From Pseudomonas solani (GTDB taxonomy: Bacteria; Pseudomonadota; Gammaproteobacteria; Pseudomonadales; Pseudomonadaceae), in contig NZ_AP023081.1 of NCBI RefSeq assembly GCF_026072635.1, forward strand, positions 4,088,501 through 4,152,500: a stretch of 64,000 nucleotides of DNA, given 5' to 3'. How positions within the stretch are numbered: position 1 is the first letter of the stretch; each line of letters begins with the position of its first letter. This document shows positions 1 through 7,893 of this stretch, piece by piece. The notes under the pieces are model-generated. The model worked only from the letters and a program-made list of their open reading frames with translations. It had not been told where the DNA came from and ran no database searches. A program made the position numbers and the translations under genes.

Positions 1-326
1 GCTGCTTGGTGGCGTGTCATGTTTAGCTGCCCGCGTCCACCCGCCTCAGGCCGTTATGCGGCAAGACCTCGAGATCAAATGATGCGTTTGGGAGCGGAGT
101 ATCCTTAGCCATCAAGCCACAGGTTGCGTCATGCACGAAAGTGCGAGTGTCTGGCGCGACCTGGCACTTTACGAGAGTGGACAGTTCATTCGTTGTCGGT
201 TGCGGACGGCACGATGGTATGGAAACGTGTGCGTAGTGGTCGATGAGATCGCTTCAGTTGCAGGACTTTGCTTGGGGCTGCCAACGCAGAACCAGGCTTT
301 TTGAAGGATATGGTGCCGTTGTTGTG
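1..326. other. Upstream flank of wbpM, no gene assigned
   Basis: This stretch should hold the end of the gene preceding wbpM in the O-antigen locus. Frame 1 is open from the window edge to a TAG at 106-108 and frame 2 to a TGA near position 80. Neither tail resembles a protein I know, so I do not choose between them. A 57-codon ORF at 131-304 runs into the start of wbpM, but it lacks a ribosome binding site and any recognisable motif. No clear promoter was seen. Confidence 0.3.
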
Positions 327-2327
327 TTGAGACTAGCTGACAAACTCAGAGAACGCATGCTGCGCTTGCCGCGTCGTTACAAGCGATCAATCCAGATCTT
401 CATGGACGTTGTGTTGCTGTGGGTCGCCTTGTGGTTGGCATTCGTAATACGCCTCGGGGACATGGACAATATCTTTCCATTCAGTGGGCACTTATGGTTG
501 TTCTTGGCTGCACCATTGGTGTCCATACCGTTGTTCATTCGTTTTGGTATGTACCGAGTCGTCACACGCTATCTGGGGAATGACGCACTTGTCGCGATTG
601 TTAAGGCTGTGAGCTTGTCTGCCTTGGTCTTGGCATTGGCGGTGTACTGGTATCGAGATGCTCCCGCAATGATTCCTCGATCCATGGTGCTGAATTATTG
701 GTGGTTGAGCATCATGTTGATCGGTGGTTTGCGGGTATGCATGCGCCACTATTTCGTGGGCAACTGGTTCTCGCCTGAACAGCCGTCCAGATTCGGTGGG
801 TTCGATAGCCGACTTTCTCGAGTAGCGATCTATGGAGCTGGAGCTGCCGGAAATCAATTGGCTGCAGCCCTCCGCATGGGGCGTGCCATGCGGCCTGTTG
901 CGTTCATCGATGATGATCAGAATATCTGTAATCGTGTAATAGCAGGCCTGCGCGTGTACTCGCCTGGTCACATTCAGCAGATGATCGACGAAACGGGTGC
1001 GGTAGAAATTCTTTTGGCTGTGCCATCTGCAAGTCGTACACGCAGACGGCAAGTGCTGGAAACATTGGAGCAATATCCGCTGCATGTTCGAACCGTACCG
1101 GGCTTCATGGACTTGGCGAGTGGTCGTGTAAAGGTAGAGGATGTTCAGGAAGTGGACATCGCCGATCTTCTCGGGCGCGACGCGGTGCCGCCACAGCAAG
1201 AATTGTTCGAGCGTTGCATTCGAGGCCAAGTGGTCATGGTGACAGGGGCGGGTGGCTCCATCGGCTCGGAGTTGTGCCGGCAGATTCTTTCTACCGATGC
1301 AAAGATATTGCTGTTGTTCGAGCACAGTGAATTTAATCTATACAGCATTCATACGGAGTTGGAGCAACGTATACGCAGGGAGTCTCTCAGCGTGCGGTTG
1401 TTCCCTGTTCTTGGTTCAGTCCGTAATCAGGAGCGTCTGTATGAGTTGATGCGAGTGTGGGCGGTCAACACCGTTTACCATGCGGCAGCTTATAAACATG
1501 TGCCGATGGTGGAGCACAATATCGCCGAAGGAGTCATGAATAATGTGCTGGGGTCGTTGTATACGGCTCAGGCAGCGTTGCGCGCCGGTGTTGAGCACTT
1601 CGTTCTGATTTCCACTGACAAGGCAGTGCGCCCTACAAATGTCATGGGTAGCACAAAGCGTTTAGCTGAAATGGTTTTGCAGGCATTGAGTCAAGAAGTT
1701 GCGCCGGTATTGTTCGGTGATGAAGAGCAACTGCACCAAGAAAACAAGACACGATTCACCATGGTGCGCTTTGGCAATGTGCTGGGCTCTTCGGGCTCTG
1801 TCATTCCACGCTTTTACGATCAGATTCGTAAGGGCGGACCCGTGACAGTCACTCATCCGAATATAACTCGCTACTTCATGACTATTCCCGAGGCCGCACA
1901 ACTGGTGATCCAGGCCGGCTCAATGGGCCAGGGTGGTGATGTATTCGTTCTGGATATGGGGCAGCCTGTGAAGATTGCCGAATTGGCCGAGAAGATGATT
2001 CATCTAACAGGGCTAAGTGTCTGCTCCGAGGCTAATCCCCACGGGGACATCTCAATCGAATTCACAGGCTTACGGCCTGGTGAGAAGCTTTATGAAGAGC
2101 TCTTGATCGGTGACAACGTAAGTCCTACTGACCATCCGATGATCATGCGCGCTAATGAAGAACATCTACCTTGGGAGGCTTTCAAGGAGGTTATTGTCAA
2201 TCTGATCGAATCTGTCGAGCAGGATGATTATGATCGCGTACGCCAGTTATTGCGTGAGGCAGTTTCTGGTTATGCTCCAGAGGGTGAAATAGTTGACTGG
2301 ATGCATTCGAAGCGCACGGTTAGCTAA
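327..2327 (+). CDS. wbpM: Membrane-bound UDP-sugar 4,6-dehydratase WbpM
   Basis: WbpM-type enzymes convert UDP-GlcNAc to the 4-keto-6-deoxy sugar used for N-acetylated deoxysugars of B-band O-antigen. Four hydrophobic segments lie in the first 160 residues. A first Rossmann-like domain has IYGAGAAGNQL. A second, catalytic SDR domain has the nucleotide motif VTGAGGSIGSE and a C-terminal LRPGEKLYEELL signature. The conserved start LPRRYKR sits close to the N-terminus in PAO1 WbpM, so I prefer TTG 327 (666 aa, against 665 in PAO1). ATG 243 would add 28 residues that do not look like family sequence; GTG 324 is also possible. Base composition is visibly AT-richer than downstream core genes, as expected for an O-antigen locus. 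In P. aeruginosa wbpM marks one end of that locus. Confidence 0.93.
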   Translation: MRLADKLRERMLRLPRRYKRSIQIFMDVVLLWVALWLAFVIRLGDMDNIFPFSGHLWLFLAAPLVSIPLFIRFGMYRVVTRYLGNDALVAIVKAVSLSALVLALAVYWYRDAPAMIPRSMVLNYWWLSIMLIGGLRVCMRHYFVGNWFSPEQPSRFGGFDSRLSRVAIYGAGAAGNQLAAALRMGRAMRPVAFIDDDQNICNRVIAGLRVYSPGHIQQMIDETGAVEILLAVPSASRTRRRQVLETLEQYPLHVRTVPGFMDLASGRVKVEDVQEVDIADLLGRDAVPPQQELFERCIRGQVVMVTGAGGSIGSELCRQILSTDAKILLLFEHSEFNLYSIHTELEQRIRRESLSVRLFPVLGSVRNQERLYELMRVWAVNTVYHAAAYKHVPMVEHNIAEGVMNNVLGSLYTAQAALRAGVEHFVLISTDKAVRPTNVMGSTKRLAEMVLQALSQEVAPVLFGDEEQLHQENKTRFTMVRFGNVLGSSGSVIPRFYDQIRKGGPVTVTHPNITRYFMTIPEAAQLVIQAGSMGQGGDVFVLDMGQPVKIAELAEKMIHLTGLSVCSEANPHGDISIEFTGLRPGEKLYEELLIGDNVSPTDHPMIMRANEEHLPWEAFKEVIVNLIESVEQDDYDRVRQLLREAVSGYAPEGEIVDWMHSKRTVS

Positions 2328-2479
2328 TTTATACTGAGTCTTTCCTATAGGGTTAGGTTCTCAGATTAATTGCTGGGTCTCATGTGATTACGGTCTGGTA
2401 TGCCTTGATTGGCTTTTGCTGCTCTGGGTATGGTCGTTCAGAGCCAGTGATGGGCTGGTATTCGTTTGAAAGGGGCTGA

Positions 2480-2899
2480 TTGAAGTATTTTTGGCTTTTC
2501 TTGTGTTTTTTCCTAGGCTTTTACTCTTTGAGTGAGTCTAAAAGCGGCCGATTGTTTTTGTTTTCGGGAGCACCGGCAAAGCATGACTCTATGATTATGA
2601 CTGGTAGCGCTGTCATCCCTATCGAATACAATGAGCTTGAACCAGTCCTTTCGGATTCGCCTGCGGCGGAGACCGCCAGCCAAGTCAGGTATGTCTATAA
2701 AGTCGATCCATCTAAAATTCCATCTACAGCGACTCATGTATTGGTATTGGTCAAGATGAAGGCCTATATACCTATCGATGCGGGCAGTGGCGGAATGAAC
2801 TATGCGCAGATTTTTGCGAGAGTTCCTGATAATAACCATTTTATTCATTGTGAGGCTTGGGGGGAGGCGTCGACTGGCAAGAAGAGCGCCGGCGTGTAA
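2480..2899 (+). CDS. Unrecognised secreted protein, N-terminal part
   Basis: I do not recognise this protein. It starts at TTG 2480, preceded by AGGGG at 2471-2475. The first ~20 residues form a hydrophobic signal-like segment (LFLCFFLGFYSL), followed by a polar region with a likely beta-sheet character. The frame ends at TAA 2897-2899 soon after a run of six G (2859-2864). The next frame (2857-3126) continues with similar composition, so the two probably form one protein of about 215 residues broken by a single-base shift. GC content is low compared with the core genome, like wbpM before it, which suggests acquisition with the O-antigen locus. A role in surface polysaccharide is only a guess from position. 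Confidence 0.55.
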   Translation: MKYFWLFLCFFLGFYSLSESKSGRLFLFSGAPAKHDSMIMTGSAVIPIEYNELEPVLSDSPAAETASQVRYVYKVDPSKIPSTATHVLVLVKMKAYIPIDAGSGGMNYAQIFARVPDNNHFIHCEAWGEASTGKKSAGV

Positions 2900-3126
2900 C
2901 CTTCTCCAGTGTCTATCTCCCTATTGTCAACGGGGAGGTTACCGTTGATGTAGGGCGAGAAATAAGACTTCGTGGAACTGTTGAGTTCGCCGTTTATATG
3001 GAGGGTTACCTAGATGGTAAGTATGGGGCTCTTGATACCATGAAGGCGATTCTCAATGATTTGCGGAGCATGGCATCCGGTTTGTATTCAAGGTTGCTTG
3101 ATAGAGGTGCTGGTCTGTTTAGTTAG
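2857..3126 (+). CDS. Likely C-terminal part of the frameshifted secreted protein
   Basis: The frame opens at TTG 2857 inside the end of the previous ORF and ends at TAG 3124-3126. It has no ribosome binding site of its own. Translation from the G-run onward reads as a continuation: after WG of the upstream frame comes GGVDWQEERRR, then alternating hydrophobic and polar residues typical of beta strands (SVYLPIVNGEVTVDV) and a C-terminal helix. A -1 shift or one missing G at 2859-2864 would join the frames. Function unknown. An independent small gene remains possible but less likely. Confidence 0.4.
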   Translation: MGGGVDWQEERRRVTFSSVYLPIVNGEVTVDVGREIRLRGTVEFAVYMEGYLDGKYGALDTMKAILNDLRSMASGLYSRLLDRGAGLFS

Positions 3127-3441
3127 TGCATCAACATAATGCGGCCGGTTACGGCTGGCCATGCTCGTCATGATGGTTTGCTCTTGGTCGCTCAATCTTC
3201 ACTAAGACAAGCAGTGAGCTTTCGAGCTGATCTCATGCCCATATGTGGGCTTTCGAGCCGATGACTATGGATTGGTTCGTGAGGTCCTACAGGAAACTGT
3301 CAATATTTACCCTCTTGAATAGGAGGTTTTTGACTGAATCCATCAATGGCGTGGAATTGAACCGCCTCTCTCTAATGGCTAGTTTGGCTCGGCGGATCTA
3401 GGAGTACCGCCCTTTAAGCTAGTCACATGGAGATTTAAGTG
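3127..3441. other. Intergenic, no gene seen
   Basis: About 315 bases between the unrecognised secreted protein and the comEA-like gene. There are stop codons in all frames and no RNA gene that I can see. A short direct repeat is present around 3215-3262, where GAGCTTTCGAGCTGAT-like text recurs as GGGCTTTCGAGCCGAT. Composition changes here from the AT-richer left side to the GC-richer core genome. AGGAG-like ribosome binding sequence for the next gene is at 3428-3433. Confidence 0.5.
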
Positions 3442-3759
3442 ATGATCCTCGTACGGATTCTGTCCCTGTTGTTCGTTTTTCTCGGCTTCGCCGGTTCTGC
3501 CATTGCTGCAGAGGTACCACCCAAGAGCGAGCCGGCAAAGGTTGCCGCCGAACAGGTTAGCAAGAAGATCGATATCAACAAGGCTGACGCTGTGGCACTG
3601 CAGGAGGTGATGATCGGAGTCGGTGAGCAGAAGGCCAAGGCGATAGTGGAATATCGTGAAGCCAATGGCGCTTTCTCATCAGTAGACGATTTATTGCAGG
3701 TCAAGGGGATTGGTGCCAAGACTCTTGAGGCTAACCGTGACAGGCTCAGTGTCGAATAA
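3442..3759 (+). CDS. ComEA-like helix-hairpin-helix DNA-binding protein
   Basis: A 105-residue protein with an N-terminal signal peptide (residues 1-20, ending near AIAAEV), a short linker, and a C-terminal helix-hairpin-helix domain with the pattern KIDINKADAVALQ and VKGIGAKTLE. This matches the short ComEA family, which binds double-stranded DNA in the periplasm in competent bacteria. In Pseudomonas the natural role is not established. GTG 3439 and ATG 3442 are both possible; ATG 3442 lies about 8 bases after GGAGA. It sits directly downstream of the O-antigen locus, as PA3140 does in PAO1, and is followed by its own terminator. Confidence 0.88.
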   Translation: MILVRILSLLFVFLGFAGSAIAAEVPPKSEPAKVAAEQVSKKIDINKADAVALQEVMIGVGEQKAKAIVEYREANGAFSSVDDLLQVKGIGAKTLEANRDRLSVE

Positions 3760-3780
3760 GCATTGAGAGTGAAACGAGGA

Positions 3781-3806
3781 AAGCCGGCTTGATAGCCGGC
3801 TTTTTT
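3781..3806 (+). terminator. Rho-independent terminator of comEA-like gene
   Basis: Perfect 9-bp stem AAGCCGGCT / AGCCGGCTT with a TGAT loop, followed by a run of six T, 21 bases after the stop codon. Confidence 0.9.
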
Positions 3807-3844
3807 GTGCCTTGCTGATTGCTTGTTCGTTACCGCAACCGTAG

Positions 3845-4323
3845 GGCAAAGCCGAACGCGCTTCAGCGCGTCCCCGAAGGGGTGAGGGCCGAAGGTCCCG
3901 AATAACCGGGGACGAAGTCCCTGGTGAGAGTCCGGTGGCCTAAACGAAAAAGCCCCCGGCATGTGCCGAGGGCTTTGAATTTGTCTCCGCGACCTGGATT
4001 CGACGGCAAAGCCGAACGCGCTTCAGCGCGGCCCCGGAGGGGTGAGGGCCGAAGGTCCCGAATAACCGGGGACGAAGTCCCTGGTGAGAGTCCAGTGACC
4101 TAAACGAAAAAGCCCTCGGCATGTGCCGAGGGCTTTGAATTTGGCTCCGCGACCTGGACTCGACGGCGAAGCCGAACGCGCTTCAGCACGGCCCCGGAGG
4201 GGTGAGGGCCGAAGGTCCCGAATAACCGGGGACGGAGTCCCTGGTGAGAGTCCAGCAGCCTAAACGAAAAAGCCCCCGGCATGTGCCGAGGGCTTTGAAT
4301 TTGGCTCCGCGACCTGGACTCGA
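3845..4323 (-). repeat. Three-copy 160-bp tandem array carrying tRNA-Asn 3' ends
   Basis: Three head-to-tail copies with an exact period of 160 bases: 3845-4004, 4005-4164 and 4165-4323. Read on the minus strand each unit holds, in order, the last 22 nt of tRNA-Asn including CCA, a terminator hairpin, and a string of short GC-rich hairpins. The 22-nt tRNA piece at 4302-4323 (inside the real gene) recurs at 4142-4163 with 22/22 identity and at 3982-4003 with 20/22. Each unit contains four small hairpins, for example GGGAC-GAA-GTCCC and, in copy 1, CCCC-GAA-GGGG. Leftward ORFs across the copies encode the same repeated peptide in frame, but they include the hairpins and lack start signals, so I treat them as non-coding. 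Confidence 0.9.
4267..4296 (-). terminator. Terminator of tRNA-Asn
   Basis: On the minus strand AGCCCTCGGC, loop ACAT, GCCGGGGGCT, then a T run. It begins 6 bases beyond the CCA end of tRNA-Asn. The same hairpin is repeated at about 3947-3976 and 4107-4136 in the other two array copies. Confidence 0.85.
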
Positions 4324-4377
4324 ACCAGGGACCCAATGATTAACAGTCATTTGCTCTACCGACTGAGCTATCGCGGA
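4302..4377 (-). tRNA. tRNA-Asn(GTT)
   Basis: A 76-nt cloverleaf on the minus strand: acceptor TCCGCGA paired with TCGCGGA, D arm with AGCTCAGTCGGTAGAGC, anticodon loop CTGTTAA giving anticodon GTT, T arm GGTTCGAGTCC, encoded CCA. Its last 22 nt are duplicated twice in the adjacent tandem array. Confidence 0.97.
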
Positions 4378-4389
4378 ACAACGACGCGT

Positions 4390-4417
4390 ATCCTACTGAT
4401 TAAGAAGGAGAAGTCAA
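4390..4417 (-). promoter_or_regulatory. Promoter of tRNA-Asn
   Basis: On the minus strand TTGACT (4412-4417) and TAGGAT (4390-4395) separated by 16 bases, 12 bases before the tRNA 5' end. The -35 box lies within the stem of the hairpin that follows the aminotransferase gene. Confidence 0.6.
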
Positions 4418-4439
4418 GCGTTTGGCTTGAGCTTCTCCT
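4406..4439. terminator. Hairpin between aminotransferase and tRNA-Asn
   Basis: A 14-bp stem with one bulged base: AGGAGAAG-TCAAGC, loop GTTTG, GCTTGA-G-CTTCTCCT. A T-run follows on the plus strand (GCTTTTTT); on the minus strand the following sequence is TCTT. It would end aminotransferase transcripts running left or antisense transcripts running right. Termination in the leftward direction looks weaker because the T-tract is poor. Confidence 0.6.
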
Positions 4440-4446
4440 GCTTTTT

Positions 4447-5643
4447 TCACAGTACCTGGGTGATGGCGCGGGTGACGCTTTCCAGGTTGCCGTTGTTCAG
4501 TGCGGCGACACAGATGCGGCCGGTGCTGACGGCGTAGATGCCGAACTCGTTCTTCAGGCGTTCTACCTGCTCGGCGGTGAGGCCGGAGTAGGAGAACATG
4601 CCGCGTTGGCGGGCTACAAAGCTGAAGTCGCGCTTGGCGCCGAAGGCGGCCAGTTGCTCGACCATGGCCAGGCGCATGTCGCGGATACGCTGGCGCATCT
4701 CGCCCAGTTCCTCTTCCCACAGTGCGCGCAGTTCGGGGCTGTTGAGCACCGAGGCGACGACTGTGGCGCCGTGGGTCGGCGGGTTGGAGTAGTTGGTGCG
4801 GATCACGCGTTTGGCTTGCGACAGCACGCGGCTGCCCTCGTCCTTGGAGCCCGTAACGATGGACAGGGCGCCAACGCGTTCGCCGTACAGCGAGAACGAC
4901 TTGGAGAAGGAGCTGGAGACGAAGAAGTTCAGGCCGGACTGTGCGAACAGGCGAACGGCTTCAGCGTCCTGCTCGATGCCGTCACCGAAGCCTTGATAGG
5001 CGATATCGAGGAAGGGTACGTGCTCGCGTTCGCGCAGCACTTCCAGAACGGCTTTCCAGTCGTCGAGGTTCAGGTCGACGCCCGTCGGGTTGTGGCAACA
5101 GGCGTGCATCACGACGATCGAACGAGGAGGCAGGGCCTTGAGGTCTTCGAGCATGCCGGCACGGTTCACGCCGTGGCTGGCTGCGTCGTAATAGCGGTAG
5201 TTCTGGACCGGGAAGCCGGCGGACTCGAACAGCGCGCGGTGGTTTTCCCAGCTCGGGTCACTGATGGCGACCACGGCGTCAGGCAGCAGGCGTTTGAGGA
5301 AGTCGGCACCGGTCTTCAGGGCCCCGGTGCCCCCGACAGCTTGGGTGGTGATGACGCGGCCGTCCGCGATCAGCGCCGAGTCGTTACCGAACAGCAGCTT
5401 CTGCACGGCCAGGTCGTAGGCGGCGATGCCCTCGATCGGCAGGTAGCCGCGCGGTGCATGGGCTTCGATGCGGGCCTTCTCGGCCTCGGCAACGGCGCGC
5501 AACAGCGGAATACGGCCCTGTTCGTTGTAGTAGACGCCCACGCCAAGGTTGACCTTGGTCGGGCGCGGATCGGCGTTGAATGCTTCGTTGAGGCCCAAGA
5601 TGGGGTCGCGCGGAGCCATTTCGACGGCAGAAAACAGACTCAT
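4447..5643 (-). CDS. Aromatic/aspartate amino acid aminotransferase
   Basis: A 398-residue class I PLP-dependent aminotransferase of the AspC/TyrB group, which moves amino groups between aspartate or aromatic amino acids and 2-oxoglutarate. The start MSLFSAVEMAPRDPI is typical of the family, so ATG 5643 is chosen over a 20-residue extension. The PLP lysine lies in SSSFSKSFSLYGERVG near residue 245, with the substrate-binding CCHNPTGVD motif upstream. Length agrees with E. coli AspC (396) and TyrB (397). Motifs do not separate AspC from TyrB activity. In PAO1 the same position holds PA3139, just before uvrB on the other strand. Confidence 0.92.
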   Translation of the reverse strand: MSLFSAVEMAPRDPILGLNEAFNADPRPTKVNLGVGVYYNEQGRIPLLRAVAEAEKARIEAHAPRGYLPIEGIAAYDLAVQKLLFGNDSALIADGRVITTQAVGGTGALKTGADFLKRLLPDAVVAISDPSWENHRALFESAGFPVQNYRYYDAASHGVNRAGMLEDLKALPPRSIVVMHACCHNPTGVDLNLDDWKAVLEVLREREHVPFLDIAYQGFGDGIEQDAEAVRLFAQSGLNFFVSSSFSKSFSLYGERVGALSIVTGSKDEGSRVLSQAKRVIRTNYSNPPTHGATVVASVLNSPELRALWEEELGEMRQRIRDMRLAMVEQLAAFGAKRDFSFVARQRGMFSYSGLTAEQVERLKNEFGIYAVSTGRICVAALNNGNLESVTRAITQVL

Positions 5644-5829
5644 GATGCGGCTGCTCGAGAGGAAGGAAGTTGGAGGCCTGGCAACCCCGCGAGCATCGTG
5701 CATTGGGGTTGCGCAATCGGGCCGGTATTATAGCGGTCAAGGTCGCGTGCCGCGACAACGTACGCTAGCTTTTCGCCTGGTTTGACGCTGCCGCTGGGCG
5801 GGTGTCACATCATTTTGCCGAGGTCAGCC

Positions 5830-7845
5830 ATGTCAGAGTTTCAACTCGTCACCCGCTTCCAGCCGGCCGGCGACCAACCCGAAGCCATTCGCCAGTTGGT
5901 CGAGGGCCTGGAAGCGGGCCTGTCGCACCAGACGCTGCTGGGGGTGACCGGTTCGGGCAAGACCTTCAGCATCGCCAATGTCATCTCCCAGGTGCAGCGC
6001 CCAACGCTCGTACTGGCGCCGAACAAGACGCTGGCTGCCCAGCTCTACGGCGAGTTCAAGGCCTTCTTCCCGAACAACTCCGTCGAGTATTTCGTCTCCT
6101 ATTACGACTACTACCAGCCAGAGGCCTACGTTCCTTCCTCGGATACCTATATCGAGAAGGACGCTTCGATCAACGACCACATCGAGCAGATGCGCCTGTC
6201 CGCCACCAAGGCGCTGCTTGAGCGGTCCGATGCGATCATCGTGGCAACGGTTTCATCCATCTATGGCCTGGGCGACCCCACGTCCTACCTGCGGATGGTT
6301 CTGCATCTCGATCGGGGCGACAAGATCGACCAGCGCGAGCTGTTGCGTCGCCTGGCGGACCTGCAATACACCCGCAATGACATGGACTTCGCCCGTGCCA
6401 CCTTCCGTGTCCGCGGCGATGTGATCGATATCTTCCCGGCGGAATCCGATCTCGAAGCCATCCGCGTCGAGCTTTTCGATGATGAAGTGGAGAGCCTGTC
6501 GGCCTTCGATCCGCTGACGGGTGAGGTGATCCGCAAGTTGCCGCGCTTCACCTTCTACCCCAAGAGTCACTACGTAACACCGCGGGAAGTGATCCTCGGC
6601 GCGGTGGACAAGATCAAGGAAGAGCTCAAGGAGCGCCTCGATTACCTGCGCAGCAACAACAAGCTGGTGGAGGCCCAGCGCCTTGAGCAGCGCACCCGTT
6701 TCGACCTGGAGATGATAGTCGAGCTGGGCTACTGCAACGGCATCGAGAACTACTCGCGCTATCTCTCCGGGCGCGAGCCCGGCCAGGCGCCACCCACCCT
6801 CTATGACTACCTGCCGGCCAACTCCCTGCTGGTGATCGATGAGTCCCACGTCAGCGTTCCGCAGGTCGGTGCGATGTTCAAGGGCGACCGCTCGCGCAAG
6901 GAAAATCTGGTGGAGTACGGTTTCCGCCTGCCGTCGGCGCTGGACAACCGACCCATGCGTTTCGACGAGTGGGAAGCGATGAGCCCGCAGACCATCTTCG
7001 TTTCCGCAACGCCCGGGCCCTACGAGGCGGAGCATGCCGGTCGCGTGGTGGAGCAGGTGGTGCGCCCGACCGGCCTGGTGGACCCGGAGATCGAGGTGCG
7101 CCCGGCCACCACCCAGGTCGACGACCTGCTCTCCGAGATCCGCAAGCGCGTTGCTGTGGAGCAGCGTGTTCTGGTCACCACCCTGACCAAGCGCATGGCC
7201 GAGGACCTCACCGACTACCTCGCCGACCACGATGTGCGTGTGCGTTACCTGCACTCGGACATCGATACCGTGGAGCGCGTCGAGATCATCCGCGACCTGC
7301 GCACCGGCGCCTTCGACGTGCTGGTGGGCATCAACCTGCTGCGTGAGGGGCTGGACATGCCCGAGGTGTCCCTGGTGGCCATCCTCGATGCCGACAAGGA
7401 AGGCTTCCTGCGCTCCGAGCGCTCGCTGATCCAGACCATCGGCCGCGCGGCGCGTAACCTGCACGGCAAGGCGATCCTCTATGCCGACAACATGACTGGC
7501 TCCATGCAGCGTGCCATCGACGAGACCGATCGCCGGCGCAACAAGCAGATCGCGTTCAACGAGGCGAACGGCATTGTTCCCCGGGGCGTACAGAAGGACG
7601 TCCAGGACATCCTTGAAGGCGCCACCGTGCCCGGCTCGCGCAGCAACAAGCGCAAGGCCATGGCCAAGGTGGCGGAGGAGCACGCACGTTACGAAGCCGA
7701 GCTGCGCTCGCCGAGCGAGATCACCAAGCGCATCCGCCAGATGGAAGAGAAGATGTACCAGCTGGCCCGCGACCTGGAGTTCGAGGCCGCCGCGCAGCTG
7801 CGCGACGAGATCCAGAAGCTCCGCGACAGGTTGCTGCAGGTGTGA
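5830..7845 (+). CDS. uvrB: Excinuclease ABC subunit B
   Basis: UvrB is the damage-verifying helicase-like subunit of nucleotide excision repair, loaded by UvrA and cut-licensing with UvrC. The 671-residue protein has Walker A GVTGSGKTF at residues 38-46, the beta-hairpin YYDYYQPEAYVP, the helicase motifs VIDESHVSVPQ and QTIGRAARN, and a C-terminal UVR motif around LARDLEFEAAAQLRDEI for UvrC contact. The start MSEFQLVTRF at 5830 is conserved in the family; the 16 upstream in-frame residues are not. Length fits E. coli UvrB (673). I saw no LexA box upstream, so SOS control is not supported here. Confidence 0.98.
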   Translation: MSEFQLVTRFQPAGDQPEAIRQLVEGLEAGLSHQTLLGVTGSGKTFSIANVISQVQRPTLVLAPNKTLAAQLYGEFKAFFPNNSVEYFVSYYDYYQPEAYVPSSDTYIEKDASINDHIEQMRLSATKALLERSDAIIVATVSSIYGLGDPTSYLRMVLHLDRGDKIDQRELLRRLADLQYTRNDMDFARATFRVRGDVIDIFPAESDLEAIRVELFDDEVESLSAFDPLTGEVIRKLPRFTFYPKSHYVTPREVILGAVDKIKEELKERLDYLRSNNKLVEAQRLEQRTRFDLEMIVELGYCNGIENYSRYLSGREPGQAPPTLYDYLPANSLLVIDESHVSVPQVGAMFKGDRSRKENLVEYGFRLPSALDNRPMRFDEWEAMSPQTIFVSATPGPYEAEHAGRVVEQVVRPTGLVDPEIEVRPATTQVDDLLSEIRKRVAVEQRVLVTTLTKRMAEDLTDYLADHDVRVRYLHSDIDTVERVEIIRDLRTGAFDVLVGINLLREGLDMPEVSLVAILDADKEGFLRSERSLIQTIGRAARNLHGKAILYADNMTGSMQRAIDETDRRRNKQIAFNEANGIVPRGVQKDVQDILEGATVPGSRSNKRKAMAKVAEEHARYEAELRSPSEITKRIRQMEEKMYQLARDLEFEAAAQLRDEIQKLRDRLLQV

Positions 7846-7850
7846 ACGAA

Positions 7851-7874
7851 AAGGGCGCCATCAGGCGCCCTTCT
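7851..7874 (+). terminator. Terminator after uvrB
   Basis: Stem GGGCGCC / GGCGCCC with loop ATCA, followed by TTCTTCT. It also lies between convergent genes and could serve the leftward exporter gene on the other side. Confidence 0.75.
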
Positions 7875-7893
7875 TCTATCCGCGGTCCGCGGC

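Noticed and set aside
131..304. 57-codon ORF before wbpM
   Set aside because: No ribosome binding site, no motif, and it overlaps the plausible wbpM starts.
2857..2866. Programmed -1 frameshift at the G run
   Set aside because: The site is not a standard X XXY YYZ slippery heptamer in the zero frame and no downstream stimulator was evident.
3435..4336. Leftward ORFs with a repeated peptide across the tandem array
   Set aside because: The peptide repeats only because the DNA repeats with compatible frames; it spans terminator and tRNA sequence and has no ribosome binding site.
4302..4377. Integrated prophage or genomic island at tRNA-Asn
   Set aside because: No integrase, phage or island genes lie next to it; only the repeated 3' ends are present.
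5703..5829. SOS box before uvrB
   Set aside because: No CTGT-N8-ACAG match is visible upstream of the start.
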